Shown piece after piece: positions 1 to 6,237 of a DNA stretch of 8,923 bases. The notes below the pieces were generated by a model that saw nothing but the letters and a program-made list of their open reading frames with translations, did no database searches and was not told the origin of the DNA. Source of the DNA: Alphaproteobacteria bacterium (lineage in GTDB: Bacteria > Pseudomonadota > Alphaproteobacteria > Sphingomonadales > Sphingomonadaceae); the NCBI GenBank assembly GCA_018970965.1, contig JAGWVG010000056.1:1-8923 (forward strand), given 5' to 3'. Numbering within the stretch: position 1 is the stretch's first letter; each line of letters begins with the position of its first letter. Position numbers and translations under genes: made by a program.

Positions 1-114
1 CCGTACGCTCCATTACTTAACCAGTTGCGAGGTTGCAGATTGTGCCCAGGCTTTCAAGCGACAGACGACAGAAAAGGGGTATCGCATGTGGTAAGCCATG
101 GGTATCGAACGACT

Positions 115-456
115 ATGAATAGCAGGCGTGAGGGTCAGGTCGCTGTGATCTTTGCCGCGACACGGACAGGAGAGGATGAGCAGGCCTATGAGGCCGCTGC
201 CCGCGAAATGGCGGCGCTTGTCGCGTGCCAGCCGGGCTATTGCGGGCATCTCTCAACGCGCAACGCCGATGGCTTTGGCATCACGATTAGCTATTGGGCG
301 GATGATGCGGCGGCACAGGCGTGGCGCGATCATCCCGATCACAAGGCCATTCGAGATGCTGGACGCGACCGCTGGTATTCGGCCTATACCTTAGATGTTG
401 CGACAATCGCGCGCAGCTATGACTGGAGCAAGAATGACCGATCCTCGCGCGAATAA
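115..456 (+). CDS. ABM-fold (antibiotic biosynthesis monooxygenase-like) small protein
   Basis: A 113-residue cytosolic protein with the look of the ABM family: small ferredoxin-like dimeric proteins that include cofactor-free quinone-forming monooxygenases and many members of unknown substrate. Visible features are an N-terminal beta strand (QVAVIF, residues 8-13), an amphipathic helix with EAAAREMAALV (26-36), the CQPGYCGH turn (38-45), a strand GITISYW (55-61) and the typical W-x-x-HP-x-H stretch (70-76) before RDRWYSAY (84-91). I chose ATG 115 because the domain begins a few residues later, although the bases just upstream give no good ribosome site. GTG 88 in the same frame has AAAAGGGG eight bases upstream and would add nine residues. 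The last seven codons overlap the following MFS gene, so the two are surely co-transcribed. The substrate cannot be read from sequence; a non-catalytic role is possible. Confidence 0.8.
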   Translation: MNSRREGQVAVIFAATRTGEDEQAYEAAAREMAALVACQPGYCGHLSTRNADGFGITISYWADDAAAQAWRDHPDHKAIRDAGRDRWYSAYTLDVATIARSYDWSKNDRSSRE

Positions 457-1735
457 CCGGGACTTTACCCTCCTCTTCCTTGTGATGCTCATCACTGGGG
501 CGGGGAATACGGCGCTGCAATCCGTATTGCCCACTTTGGGCCGGACTATTGGCGTGCCGGATAGCGTGATTGCCGCCGCCTTTTCCGTTTCAGCGGCAAT
601 TTGGGTGTTTACTGCCCCGCGCTGGGCACGCCGATCAGACCGGGATGGCCGGCGCGAGATGGTGATGCTGGGGCTCGTCGGGTTTATCTCGTCAGTTGGC
701 CTTTGCGGGGTCATCCTCTCTTTAGGCCTGCATGGTATTTTAGGGCCGCTGGTGACGATGATCGCGTTTATCGCCGCGCGCATGCTCTATGGTATTTTTG
801 GCGCAGCCGCGCCTCCTGCGGCGCAAGCAATGGTGGCGCTGCGCACCTCGCGGAAAGAACGAACCAAGGCGCTGACCATGTTGGGCTCTGCCTTTGGTTT
901 GGGGACCATTTTGGGTCCGGCGGCTGCCCCTTGGCTTGTCGGCTTGCCCGTGGTTGGGCTGGCTGGCCCAGCCTTTGTATTTGCTGCCTTTGGCAGTGTG
1001 GTTCTGGTCTGCGTTTGGCGCTTCCTTCGTGATGATACGCCCGAAGATGCCGGCCATGGCGCGGCCGTCAGCTATCCCAGCATTGGGGGCGCCCCTACGG
1101 GGGGCAGCGTGGTTGCGGCAACGGCACCGCTGGGCAAGCCGCTTGCGTTGAAAGATCCGCGTATCTGGCCGTGGATGCTTTTGGGCCTGATCATGGGTCA
1201 CGCACAGGCGATGACAGGGCAAGCCGTTGGCTTTTTGGTCATTGATCGCCTGCACCTGCCGCTTGCGCATTCGCAAGAATCGATTGGCATTGTGTTGATG
1301 GTGGGGGCGGCGGCTGCACTTTTGGTGCAATGGGGGCTGATCCCGCTGTTTAACCTAGAACCGCGCCGCATGGTGATGCTGGGCCTTGTGCTGGCGGCCT
1401 GTGGATGCGCGGCAACTGGCGTGGCGTCCAGCCTTTATGGCATTGCCACGGCCTATGCGCTGGCGTGTATCGGTTTTGGCTTTACGCGGCCCGCCTTTAC
1501 CGCAGGGGCATCGCTTGCGGTGGATCGAAAGTTGCAAGGCTCAGTTGCGGGGCGGGTAACATCTGTGAATGGCGCGTCGTTCGTGCTTGGCCCCTCGATT
1601 GGCGTCGGCCTGTATGAAATTTGGGGCCCCTTGCCCTATTTCTTGTCAGCGGGGATCCTGGCCGCTTTGGTGTTTTATGTTGCAGCGCGGATTAAACCTG
1701 TTGATCAGCCTTCGGCGGCGGGGCGCGAGGCTTAA
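434..1735 (+). CDS. MFS transporter, 12-TM drug-efflux-like
   Basis: A 433-residue inner-membrane secondary transporter of the major facilitator superfamily, probably a proton-coupled exporter. Twelve hydrophobic segments can be counted, six before and six after a hydrophilic central loop (about residues 198-245). The loop 2-3 signature (motif A) is present as RRSDRDGRR (66-74). The fifth helix carries GLGTILGPAAAP (155-166), resembling the antiporter motif C that marks drug:H+ exporters. ATG 434 has GGAG five bases upstream and gives a normal N-terminus; TTG 395 and ATG 419 in the same frame have weaker support. The gene starts inside the end of the ABM-like gene, which suggests that the exporter removes the substrate or product of that protein, but this is inference. 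The only hairpin after the stop has its T-run on the other strand, so how this operon's transcript ends is unclear. Confidence 0.9.
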   Translation: MTDPRANNRDFTLLFLVMLITGAGNTALQSVLPTLGRTIGVPDSVIAAAFSVSAAIWVFTAPRWARRSDRDGRREMVMLGLVGFISSVGLCGVILSLGLHGILGPLVTMIAFIAARMLYGIFGAAAPPAAQAMVALRTSRKERTKALTMLGSAFGLGTILGPAAAPWLVGLPVVGLAGPAFVFAAFGSVVLVCVWRFLRDDTPEDAGHGAAVSYPSIGGAPTGGSVVAATAPLGKPLALKDPRIWPWMLLGLIMGHAQAMTGQAVGFLVIDRLHLPLAHSQESIGIVLMVGAAAALLVQWGLIPLFNLEPRRMVMLGLVLAACGCAATGVASSLYGIATAYALACIGFGFTRPAFTAGASLAVDRKLQGSVAGRVTSVNGASFVLGPSIGVGLYEIWGPLPYFLSAGILAALVFYVAARIKPVDQPSAAGREA

Positions 1736-1768
1736 GCGCTTAGCGGACTGATTTGCCACAAAAATACC

Positions 1769-1800
1769 AAAAAAAAGGCCGGTCCCCAACGGGCCGGCCT
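1769..1800 (-). terminator. Rho-independent terminator, best read on the minus strand
   Basis: AGGCCGG (1776-1782) pairs perfectly with CCGGCCT (1794-1800). A T-G wobble and two more C-G pairs can close the helix down to a five-base loop (1786-1790). On the minus strand the hairpin runs straight into eight T, ideal for termination. On the plus strand it is followed by ATAAAAGTTT, a poor tail, so it may stop the MFS operon only weakly. Confidence 0.75.
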
Positions 1801-1871
1801 ATAAAAGTTTGTATAGGAGAGGATGCCTGAAAGGCAGGATCTATTTGCGCTGCAGCATGTTTTTGTGCAAG
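1769..1871 (-). ncRNA. Candidate small RNA, minus strand, between MFS and LysR genes
   Basis: No minus-strand gene lies upstream of the strong minus-strand terminator here, so a short transcript starting inside the spacer is the simplest explanation. On the minus strand TTGCAA (1906-1901), a 17-base spacer and TGTTAT (1883-1878) make a passable sigma-70 promoter, which would start an RNA near 1871 and end it in the T-run near 1769, about 100 nt. Inside it are a small hairpin TGCCT-TTC-AGGCA (1836-1824), then an unpaired C/U-rich stretch TCCTCTCCTAT (1823-1813), then the terminator hairpin. An unpaired anti-Shine-Dalgarno-like C/U stretch between hairpins is a common layout of trans-acting alphaproteobacterial small RNAs. 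The endpoints and the existence of the RNA are inference; no coding frame on this strand looks real. Confidence 0.3.
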
Positions 1872-1891
1872 TGCGAAATAACAAATCGTGA

Positions 1892-1906
1892 TTGCAATTT
1901 TTGCAA
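1892..1906. promoter_or_regulatory. Dyad matching a LysR-type operator (T-N11-A)
   Basis: TTGCAATTTTTGCAA is an interrupted palindrome; its core TGCA-N5-TGCA satisfies the T-N11-A rule of LysR-family binding sites. It ends 20 bases before the lysR start codon, where a negatively autoregulating LysR protein would be expected to bind. Its right half also supplies the -35 element proposed for the minus-strand small RNA. The motif is seen; binding is inferred. Confidence 0.45.
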
Positions 1907-1926
1907 CTGTAAGTTAAGCCTTTGAC

Positions 1927-2814
1927 ATGCGTCGTCTTCCCTCTCTCGCCGCCATTGAGGCCTTTGTGCAAGTGGCCCGTTTAGGCTCAATCAAAGCCGC
2001 CGCGGAAGAATTATCGCTTTCGTCCCCGGCGCTCAGCCGACGCATTCAGACATTGGAAAGCTTTGTCGGCCGTCCGCTGTTTGAACGCGGGCATCAATCG
2101 ATCCGCCTTAATGAAGAAGGCGAAGATCTGATGGCGCTGGTCACCCAGCCGATCGAGGCACTGGCCAATGCCATTGAAACCATGACCTCGCGGGATCATG
2201 TGGTGCGCTTGCGGCTTGGGGTGCCCTCGCTTTTTGCTTCGCAACGGCTGATCCCGCATTTGCCGCATTTGCGCAAAGTGCATCCCAAGCTTCACATTGA
2301 TTTGGATACGGCAGCCCACGCTTTGACGCGCTTGGGCGATGGCTTGGATTGTGCGATTGCCTTGGCCGGCACGCTGGATCCGGCGCTTTATGGCGTGCGC
2401 ATTTACCGCGACAATATTTATACCGTTGGTGCGCGGCGGCTGGTGCAAGGCCCGCATGCCATCACGCGGCCAGAACAATTGCGCGAAATGACAGTGATGA
2501 TCCACCGGGATCTCGAAGACACATTTGATGTGTGGCGCGAAGCGGTCGGCCAGCCTGATTTAGAGCCCGCCGCAATTGATTATTATGACTCAGGCCAGTT
2601 GATGCTGGAAGCAGCCGCCCAGGGGCTGGGCATTGCCTTTTTGCACCAAAATCTACTGTCGGATTATGGCGATGAGCGGCTGGTCCGGATGTTCGCCGAT
2701 ATTGAGGTGCGCAGCCCCTATAGCTATTGGTTCGCCTGTCGGCCGCGCGCTTTGGATCTCCAGCCAGTGCGAAATTTCCGCGACTGGCTGGTGACCCTAT
2801 ATCAAAGCGATTAG
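1927..2814 (+). CDS. LysR-type transcriptional regulator
   Basis: A 295-residue DNA-binding regulator of normal length for the family. The N-terminal winged helix-turn-helix is clear: LPSLAAIEAF (4-13), then SIKAAAEELSLSSPALSRRI (21-40) and the linker entry GRPLFERG (48-55). The rest (from about residue 88, VVRLRLGVP) is the periplasmic-binding-protein-like effector domain. The N-terminal wording resembles the GcvA-like branch, but I cannot name a ligand. ATG 1927 fits the domain start exactly, yet no good Shine-Dalgarno sequence precedes it (only GTAAG). A T-N11-A dyad lies just upstream, consistent with autoregulation. LysR genes usually control a divergent neighbour; here there is no divergent protein gene, only the possible minus-strand small RNA. 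Its stop TAG overlaps the stop of the converging cyclophilin gene by four bases. Confidence 0.93.
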   Translation: MRRLPSLAAIEAFVQVARLGSIKAAAEELSLSSPALSRRIQTLESFVGRPLFERGHQSIRLNEEGEDLMALVTQPIEALANAIETMTSRDHVVRLRLGVPSLFASQRLIPHLPHLRKVHPKLHIDLDTAAHALTRLGDGLDCAIALAGTLDPALYGVRIYRDNIYTVGARRLVQGPHAITRPEQLREMTVMIHRDLEDTFDVWREAVGQPDLEPAAIDYYDSGQLMLEAAAQGLGIAFLHQNLLSDYGDERLVRMFADIEVRSPYSYWFACRPRALDLQPVRNFRDWLVTLYQSD

Positions 2815-3257
2815 GCGACAGTCGCCTTCACAATTTTACCGGGCTTGGCAGGCGGCTCACCCTTGGGCAGCGCATCAACATGTTCCATGCCCGAAATCAC
2901 TTGGCCCCACACGGTGTATTGTCCGTCGAGGAAGTGGCAATCTGTAAAGCAGATGAAGAATTGGCTGTTGGCGCTGTTCGGGTTCATCGCGCGCGCCATT
3001 GAGCATGTCCCACGGACATGCGGCTCGTCGTTAAACTCTGCCTTCAAATCCGGCTTTTGCGACCCACCCATGCCGGTGCCAGTTGGATCACCACCTTGTG
3101 CCATGAAGCCATCGATCACGCGGTGAAACACCACGCCATCGTAAAAGCCTTCTTGGGCCAGCTCACTGATGCGCGCGACATGGCCGGGGGCCAGATCGGG
3201 GCGGAGCTGGATGACAACATCACCCGTTTCGAGCGTGAAGGTTAGTGTATCGGCCAT
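2811..3257 (-). CDS. Cyclophilin-type peptidyl-prolyl cis-trans isomerase
   Basis: A 148-residue single-domain cyclophilin that catalyses cis-trans isomerisation of proline peptide bonds. It has no signal peptide, so it is the cytosolic PpiB-like type. The catalytic arginine is R46 in FHRVIDGFMAQGGD (44-57), and the active-site strand NSANSQFFI (94-102) is intact. The position of the cyclosporin-contacting tryptophan of human cyclophilin A (just before LDG) is F109 here, as in many bacterial enzymes. ATG 3257 has AAAAAGGTG ending about five bases upstream. It lies 35 bases downstream of the flavin monooxygenase gene on the same strand and is probably co-transcribed with it. The gene's last codons form one arm of a hairpin shared with the converging lysR end. 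Confidence 0.95.
   Translation of the reverse strand: MADTLTFTLETGDVVIQLRPDLAPGHVARISELAQEGFYDGVVFHRVIDGFMAQGGDPTGTGMGGSQKPDLKAEFNDEPHVRGTCSMARAMNPNSANSQFFICFTDCHFLDGQYTVWGQVISGMEHVDALPKGEPPAKPGKIVKATVA
2813..2827 (+). terminator. Hairpin over the overlapping lysR/cyclophilin stop codons
   Basis: AGGCGA (2813-2818) and TCGCCT (2822-2827) form a perfect six-pair stem with a three-base loop. The left arm contains bases of both stop codons and the right arm encodes the cyclophilin C-terminus. On the plus strand it is followed by TCACAATTTTA, a modest T-rich tail, so it could act as a weak terminator for lysR. The minus-strand tail is not T-rich. Confidence 0.4.
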
Positions 3258-3292
3258 AAAACACCTTTTTATGAGGTCAGAAAGACGCCGCC

Positions 3293-4318
3293 CTACGCGG
3301 CTTGCGCAAGGGATGCCAGCCCATATTCTTGAGCAATCAACTGATAGCTGCGCCGCCGGGCGGCATGATCGGGCATGATGTTGACCAGCATCATCTCATC
3401 CGCGCCATAGTCTGCCGCCACCTGATCAAGCGCAGCATGCACCTGTGCCGCTGTGCCCAAGCTTGTCCGCCGATTGCGCACGGGGGCTTCGGGATGGCTG
3501 GCTGCCCAGCTTTGTGCGGTGGCGACGCTTGGCACGGGGATCAGCTCTCCGCGCACCAAATGGTGAAACATCATGCGCGCCGGGAGTGATAATAGTTCGG
3601 CCTCGTCTTGGCTGGGGGCGGCAATCGCCCAAGTGGCGACCATCAGATAGGGCCTCTCCAGCCAACGGGATGGCTTGAAGTTACGGCGATAATGCTCGGC
3701 TTGTGGCAAGCCATCCGAATTGATGAAATCAGCAATGCAATAAGGTAGGCCCGTTTCCGCCGCCCAAATTGCGCTGTCTAATGAGGATCCAAGCAACCAT
3801 GGCTCAAGGTCGCCACCGCCGCTGGGCAAGGTATCGCGCAGCACAGCAAAGGGGTGATCATCAGGCAGGCCATCCCCCAAATAGGCCAGCAATTCGGCCA
3901 GATTATTTGGGAAATCATCCATAGGCATGCGCCGACTGCGATCGCGCTGTAAGGCATAAGCTGTCCGCTGGTCTGACCCCGGCGCACGCCCCAAACCAAG
4001 ATCAATCCGGCCCGGCGCCAGTGCCGCCAGCATTTTGAATGTCTCTGCCACTTTAAAGGGCGAATAATGGGGCAGCATGATCCCGCCAGATCCTACGCGG
4101 ATGCGCTGGGTGGCAAGCGCGACGGGCCCGATCAGCGCCTCAGGCGCACATCCTGCAAGGCCCGGCGAGGCGTGGTGTTCTGCCAACCAATAACGGTAAA
4201 ATCCCGCCGCGTCGCAGGTGCGTGCTAAGTCCAGTGTGTTGGCGAGCGCATCAGCGGCCGTCAGCCCATCTTCAATGGGGGATTGGTCCAGCACAGAAAG
4301 GCGGTAGGGCAGTGTCAT
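3293..4318 (-). CDS. Luciferase-like (LLM class) flavin-dependent oxidoreductase
   Basis: A 341-residue TIM-barrel flavoprotein of the bacterial luciferase-like monooxygenase class, similar in layout to the single-component group that includes E. coli YhbW and MsnO8-type proteins. Such enzymes use reduced FMN supplied by a reductase and O2; the substrate here is unknown. Diagnostic stretches are SVLDQSPI (8-15), the YWLAEHH motif (43-49), RVGSGGIMLPHYSP (74-87) and GRIDLGLGRAPGSD (103-116). The family's C-terminal pattern DEMMLVNI is also present. Length is normal. ATG 4318 places SVLDQSP at the usual position; the upstream AGAG is a weak ribosome site. It is divergent from mgtE across a 105-base spacer and is followed closely by the cyclophilin gene. 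No flavin reductase gene is nearby. Confidence 0.92.
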   Translation of the reverse strand: MTLPYRLSVLDQSPIEDGLTAADALANTLDLARTCDAAGFYRYWLAEHHASPGLAGCAPEALIGPVALATQRIRVGSGGIMLPHYSPFKVAETFKMLAALAPGRIDLGLGRAPGSDQRTAYALQRDRSRRMPMDDFPNNLAELLAYLGDGLPDDHPFAVLRDTLPSGGGDLEPWLLGSSLDSAIWAAETGLPYCIADFINSDGLPQAEHYRRNFKPSRWLERPYLMVATWAIAAPSQDEAELLSLPARMMFHHLVRGELIPVPSVATAQSWAASHPEAPVRNRRTSLGTAAQVHAALDQVAADYGADEMMLVNIMPDHAARRRSYQLIAQEYGLASLAQAA

Positions 4319-4344
4319 CGCTCTAGTTTAGCGCGATGCGCTTG

Positions 4345-4369
4345 GGATGAAAGCCAAAGCTTGTCATCC
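4345..4369. promoter_or_regulatory. Hairpin 1 in the divergent LLM/mgtE spacer
   Basis: GGATGAAAGC (4345-4354) pairs with GCTT plus TCATCC (4359-4369), leaving loop CAAA and one bulged G (4363), a ten-pair stem. It has no T-tract, so it is not an intrinsic terminator. It could be part of the mgtE mRNA leader or an operator dyad serving either divergent gene. Confidence 0.4.
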
Positions 4370-4372
4370 GGC

Positions 4373-4397
4373 ATTGGGGCGCGTAACCAGCCCCAGT
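4373..4397. promoter_or_regulatory. Hairpin 2 in the mgtE upstream region
   Basis: ATTGGGGC (4373-4380) pairs with GCCCCAGT (4390-4397) as an eight-pair stem with one T-G wobble and a nine-base loop. It begins three bases after hairpin 1 and ends 16 bases before the mgtE ribosome site AGGAGG (4414-4419). There is no T-tract after it. A role in sensing or in modulating mgtE translation is inference. Confidence 0.4.
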
Positions 4398-4423
4398 CTG
4401 CAACCAACCGGCGAGGAGGGACG

Positions 4424-5830
4424 ATGAGCGAAACCGACATCACCCGCACCATCGACCCGGTGGTGGAAACCCAGCTGGACGAAGATGATCACCTAAAGCG
4501 GGAATTTGTGCGCGATGTGTTGGCCGCTGTTGAGGCGGGCGATGATAGCGGCGCACGCACCTTGGTGGCCCCGCTGCACCCAGCTGACATTGCTGACTTG
4601 ATCGAACAGGCGCCGGCTGATGATCGTCATGATCTCGTCCGTGCGCTCTCTGACCTCATCGACGCTGATGTTATTGCGGAGATGAATGATTATGTGCGCG
4701 AAGAGCTGATTGACAGCCTTGCGCCCGAACAAGTTGCCGATATTGCGGCCGAACTCGATACTGACGATGCCGTCGCAATTATCGAGGACATGGAAGAGGA
4801 TGATCAGCGCGCCGTGCTGCGCGCGCTGGCCCCCGATGATCGTGCCGCGATTGAAGAGGCACTGTCTTACCCGGAAGAATCTGCCGGTCGCTTGATGCAG
4901 CGCGAGCTGATCGCGGTGCCGGAACATTGGTCTGTCGGCCAAGTCATTGATTATTTGCGTGAGAATCAGGATCTCACAACAGACTTCTGGGAAGTCTTTA
5001 TTGTTGATCCACAGCATCGCCCTGTCGGCACCTGTCATCTCAGCTGGGTGTTGCGCACCCCGCGCGGCGTGCTGATGACCGATGTGATGAAGCGCGAGCA
5101 AACGCTGATTCCGGTCGAAATGGATCAGGAAGAAGTCGCGCTGCGCTTCCAAAAATATGGCCTGATTTCGGCGGCTGTGGTCGACCCCTCAGGCCGTTTG
5201 GTCGGGATGATCACCGTCGACGATGTCGTCCACATCATTCAGGAAGAGGCGAGCGAGGATATCCTCAAACTCTCCGGCGCAGGGGAAGGCGATATTAACG
5301 AGCCGATCCTGCTTACGGTTCGCACGCGCCTGACTTGGTTGGTGGTGAACCTTGGCACTGCGATTATTGCCGCCAGCGTGGTTGGCATGTTCCAAGGGGA
5401 AATTGCCAAGTTCGCGCTGCTTGCTGTGTTGATGCCAATTGTTTCGGGCATGGGCGGCAATGCCGGTACTCAGACGCTCGCGGTCGTGGTGCGCGCGATT
5501 GCAACCAATGAATTGACCAGTTCCAACACTGTCCGAATGATCGGCCGTGAATTGCGCATTGCGCTGACCAATGGCCTCGCCTTGGGCGTGATGATCGGCA
5601 CTGCGGTTGCGTTTTTATTTGGCAATCCGGTGTTGGGGGCCGTGATGGGTACGGCTATGGTGATCAATAATTTGGTCGCGGGGCTCTCGGGAATCTTGGT
5701 GCCTGTGACGTTGGATCGGCTTGATGTTGACCCGGCTGTCTCCTCCGCCGTTTTCGTGACGATGATGACGGATGTGATGGGCTTTTTCAGCTTTTTGGGG
5801 CTTGCGGCACTTGTCGGCTTGGCAGGCTAA
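4424..5830 (+). CDS. mgtE: MgtE-family magnesium channel/transporter
   Basis: A 468-residue inner-membrane Mg2+ channel, full length for the family. The acidic cytosolic MgtE N domain spans roughly residues 25-150, with DDAVAIIEDMEEDD (114-127) and the SAGRLM junction (153-158). A CBS-domain pair follows at about 155-280, including VLMTDVM (216-222) and GMITVDDVVHIIQEE (261-275). The C-terminal pore domain has five membrane segments (about 302-322, 328-348, 378-400, 405-428 and 438-466). Family signatures MPIVSGMGGNAGTQ (337-350) and DVDPAVSS (434-441) are present. D450 in TMMTDVMGF matches the ion-coordinating pore aspartate of Thermus MgtE. In known members the cytosolic domains close the pore when Mg2+ is high. 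ATG 4424 is chosen for its strong AGGAGG; an upstream extension in frame has no family similarity. It is translationally coupled to the DUF1489 gene. Confidence 0.97.
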   Translation: MSETDITRTIDPVVETQLDEDDHLKREFVRDVLAAVEAGDDSGARTLVAPLHPADIADLIEQAPADDRHDLVRALSDLIDADVIAEMNDYVREELIDSLAPEQVADIAAELDTDDAVAIIEDMEEDDQRAVLRALAPDDRAAIEEALSYPEESAGRLMQRELIAVPEHWSVGQVIDYLRENQDLTTDFWEVFIVDPQHRPVGTCHLSWVLRTPRGVLMTDVMKREQTLIPVEMDQEEVALRFQKYGLISAAVVDPSGRLVGMITVDDVVHIIQEEASEDILKLSGAGEGDINEPILLTVRTRLTWLVVNLGTAIIAASVVGMFQGEIAKFALLAVLMPIVSGMGGNAGTQTLAVVVRAIATNELTSSNTVRMIGRELRIALTNGLALGVMIGTAVAFLFGNPVLGAVMGTAMVINNLVAGLSGILVPVTLDRLDVDPAVSSAVFVTMMTDVMGFFSFLGLAALVGLAG

Positions 5831-6237
5831 TGCCGCTGCATCTGACGAAGGTCGCCTTTGGCGCGACATCGCTTGACGATTTGGTGAACCGCGTCGCCGC
5901 ACGCGCCATGAATGGTGAAGTGCGCATGACGACACGTTTTTTGCCCAAGCGGCATGAAGAGATCATCGGCGGCGGATCCTTATATTGGATCATCCGTCAC
6001 CAGCTTGTTGGGCGTGCGGCGATTAAGCGATTTGACCCCACGCCTGAAGGCCGCATGGATATTGTGCTGGAGGCAAAGGTTATCCCCGTTCGCCCGCAGC
6101 CGCGCCGCGCGCATCAAGGGTGGCGCTATCTAGACGCGGCCGATGCACCCGAGGATCTGGGGGGGCTGATAGGCGCTGACAGGGATGATCTGCCCGCGCC
6201 CCTGCTGCGGGAATTGGCGCTGCTCGCGTTGATTTAA
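5830..6237 (+). CDS. DUF1489 family protein
   Basis: A 135-residue soluble protein with no signal peptide or membrane segment, recognised as DUF1489, a family of unknown function found in Alphaproteobacteria. The conserved blocks I can see are TRFLPKRHEEIIGGGSLYWI (35-54) and HQGWRYL...DAPEDL (95-110). The many conserved basic residues would suit nucleic-acid or nucleotide binding, but that is only a guess. Its ATG shares one base with the mgtE stop (TAATG), so it is almost certainly translated by ribosomes finishing mgtE; no separate strong ribosome site is visible. Its stop codon lies in TTAA, which also provides the stop of the converging lipoprotein gene. Confidence 0.93.
   Translation: MPLHLTKVAFGATSLDDLVNRVAARAMNGEVRMTTRFLPKRHEEIIGGGSLYWIIRHQLVGRAAIKRFDPTPEGRMDIVLEAKVIPVRPQPRRAHQGWRYLDAADAPEDLGGLIGADRDDLPAPLLRELALLALI

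Noticed and set aside
86..94. Two-codon minimal ORF ATG TGG TAA behind AAAAGGGG
   Set aside because: Probably chance. The same ribosome site serves GTG 88 in the frame of the ABM-like gene, if it is used at all.
740..1330. Minus-strand 196-codon open frame inside the MFS gene
   Set aside because: It is very rich in Arg, His and Gln, antisense to transmembrane helices, and has no domain.
2011..2505. Minus-strand 164-codon open frame inside lysR
   Set aside because: It is a shadow of a clear LysR coding sequence, without a ribosome site or family similarity.
4319..4423. M-box type magnesium riboswitch before mgtE
   Set aside because: The spacer is too short for an M-box and lacks its recognisable helices and a terminator. 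Only two simple hairpins are present.
4493..5152. Minus-strand 219-codon open frame inside mgtE
   Set aside because: It is antisense to conserved MgtE N and CBS domains, rich in His, Arg and Asn as shadow frames are, and has no recognisable domain.
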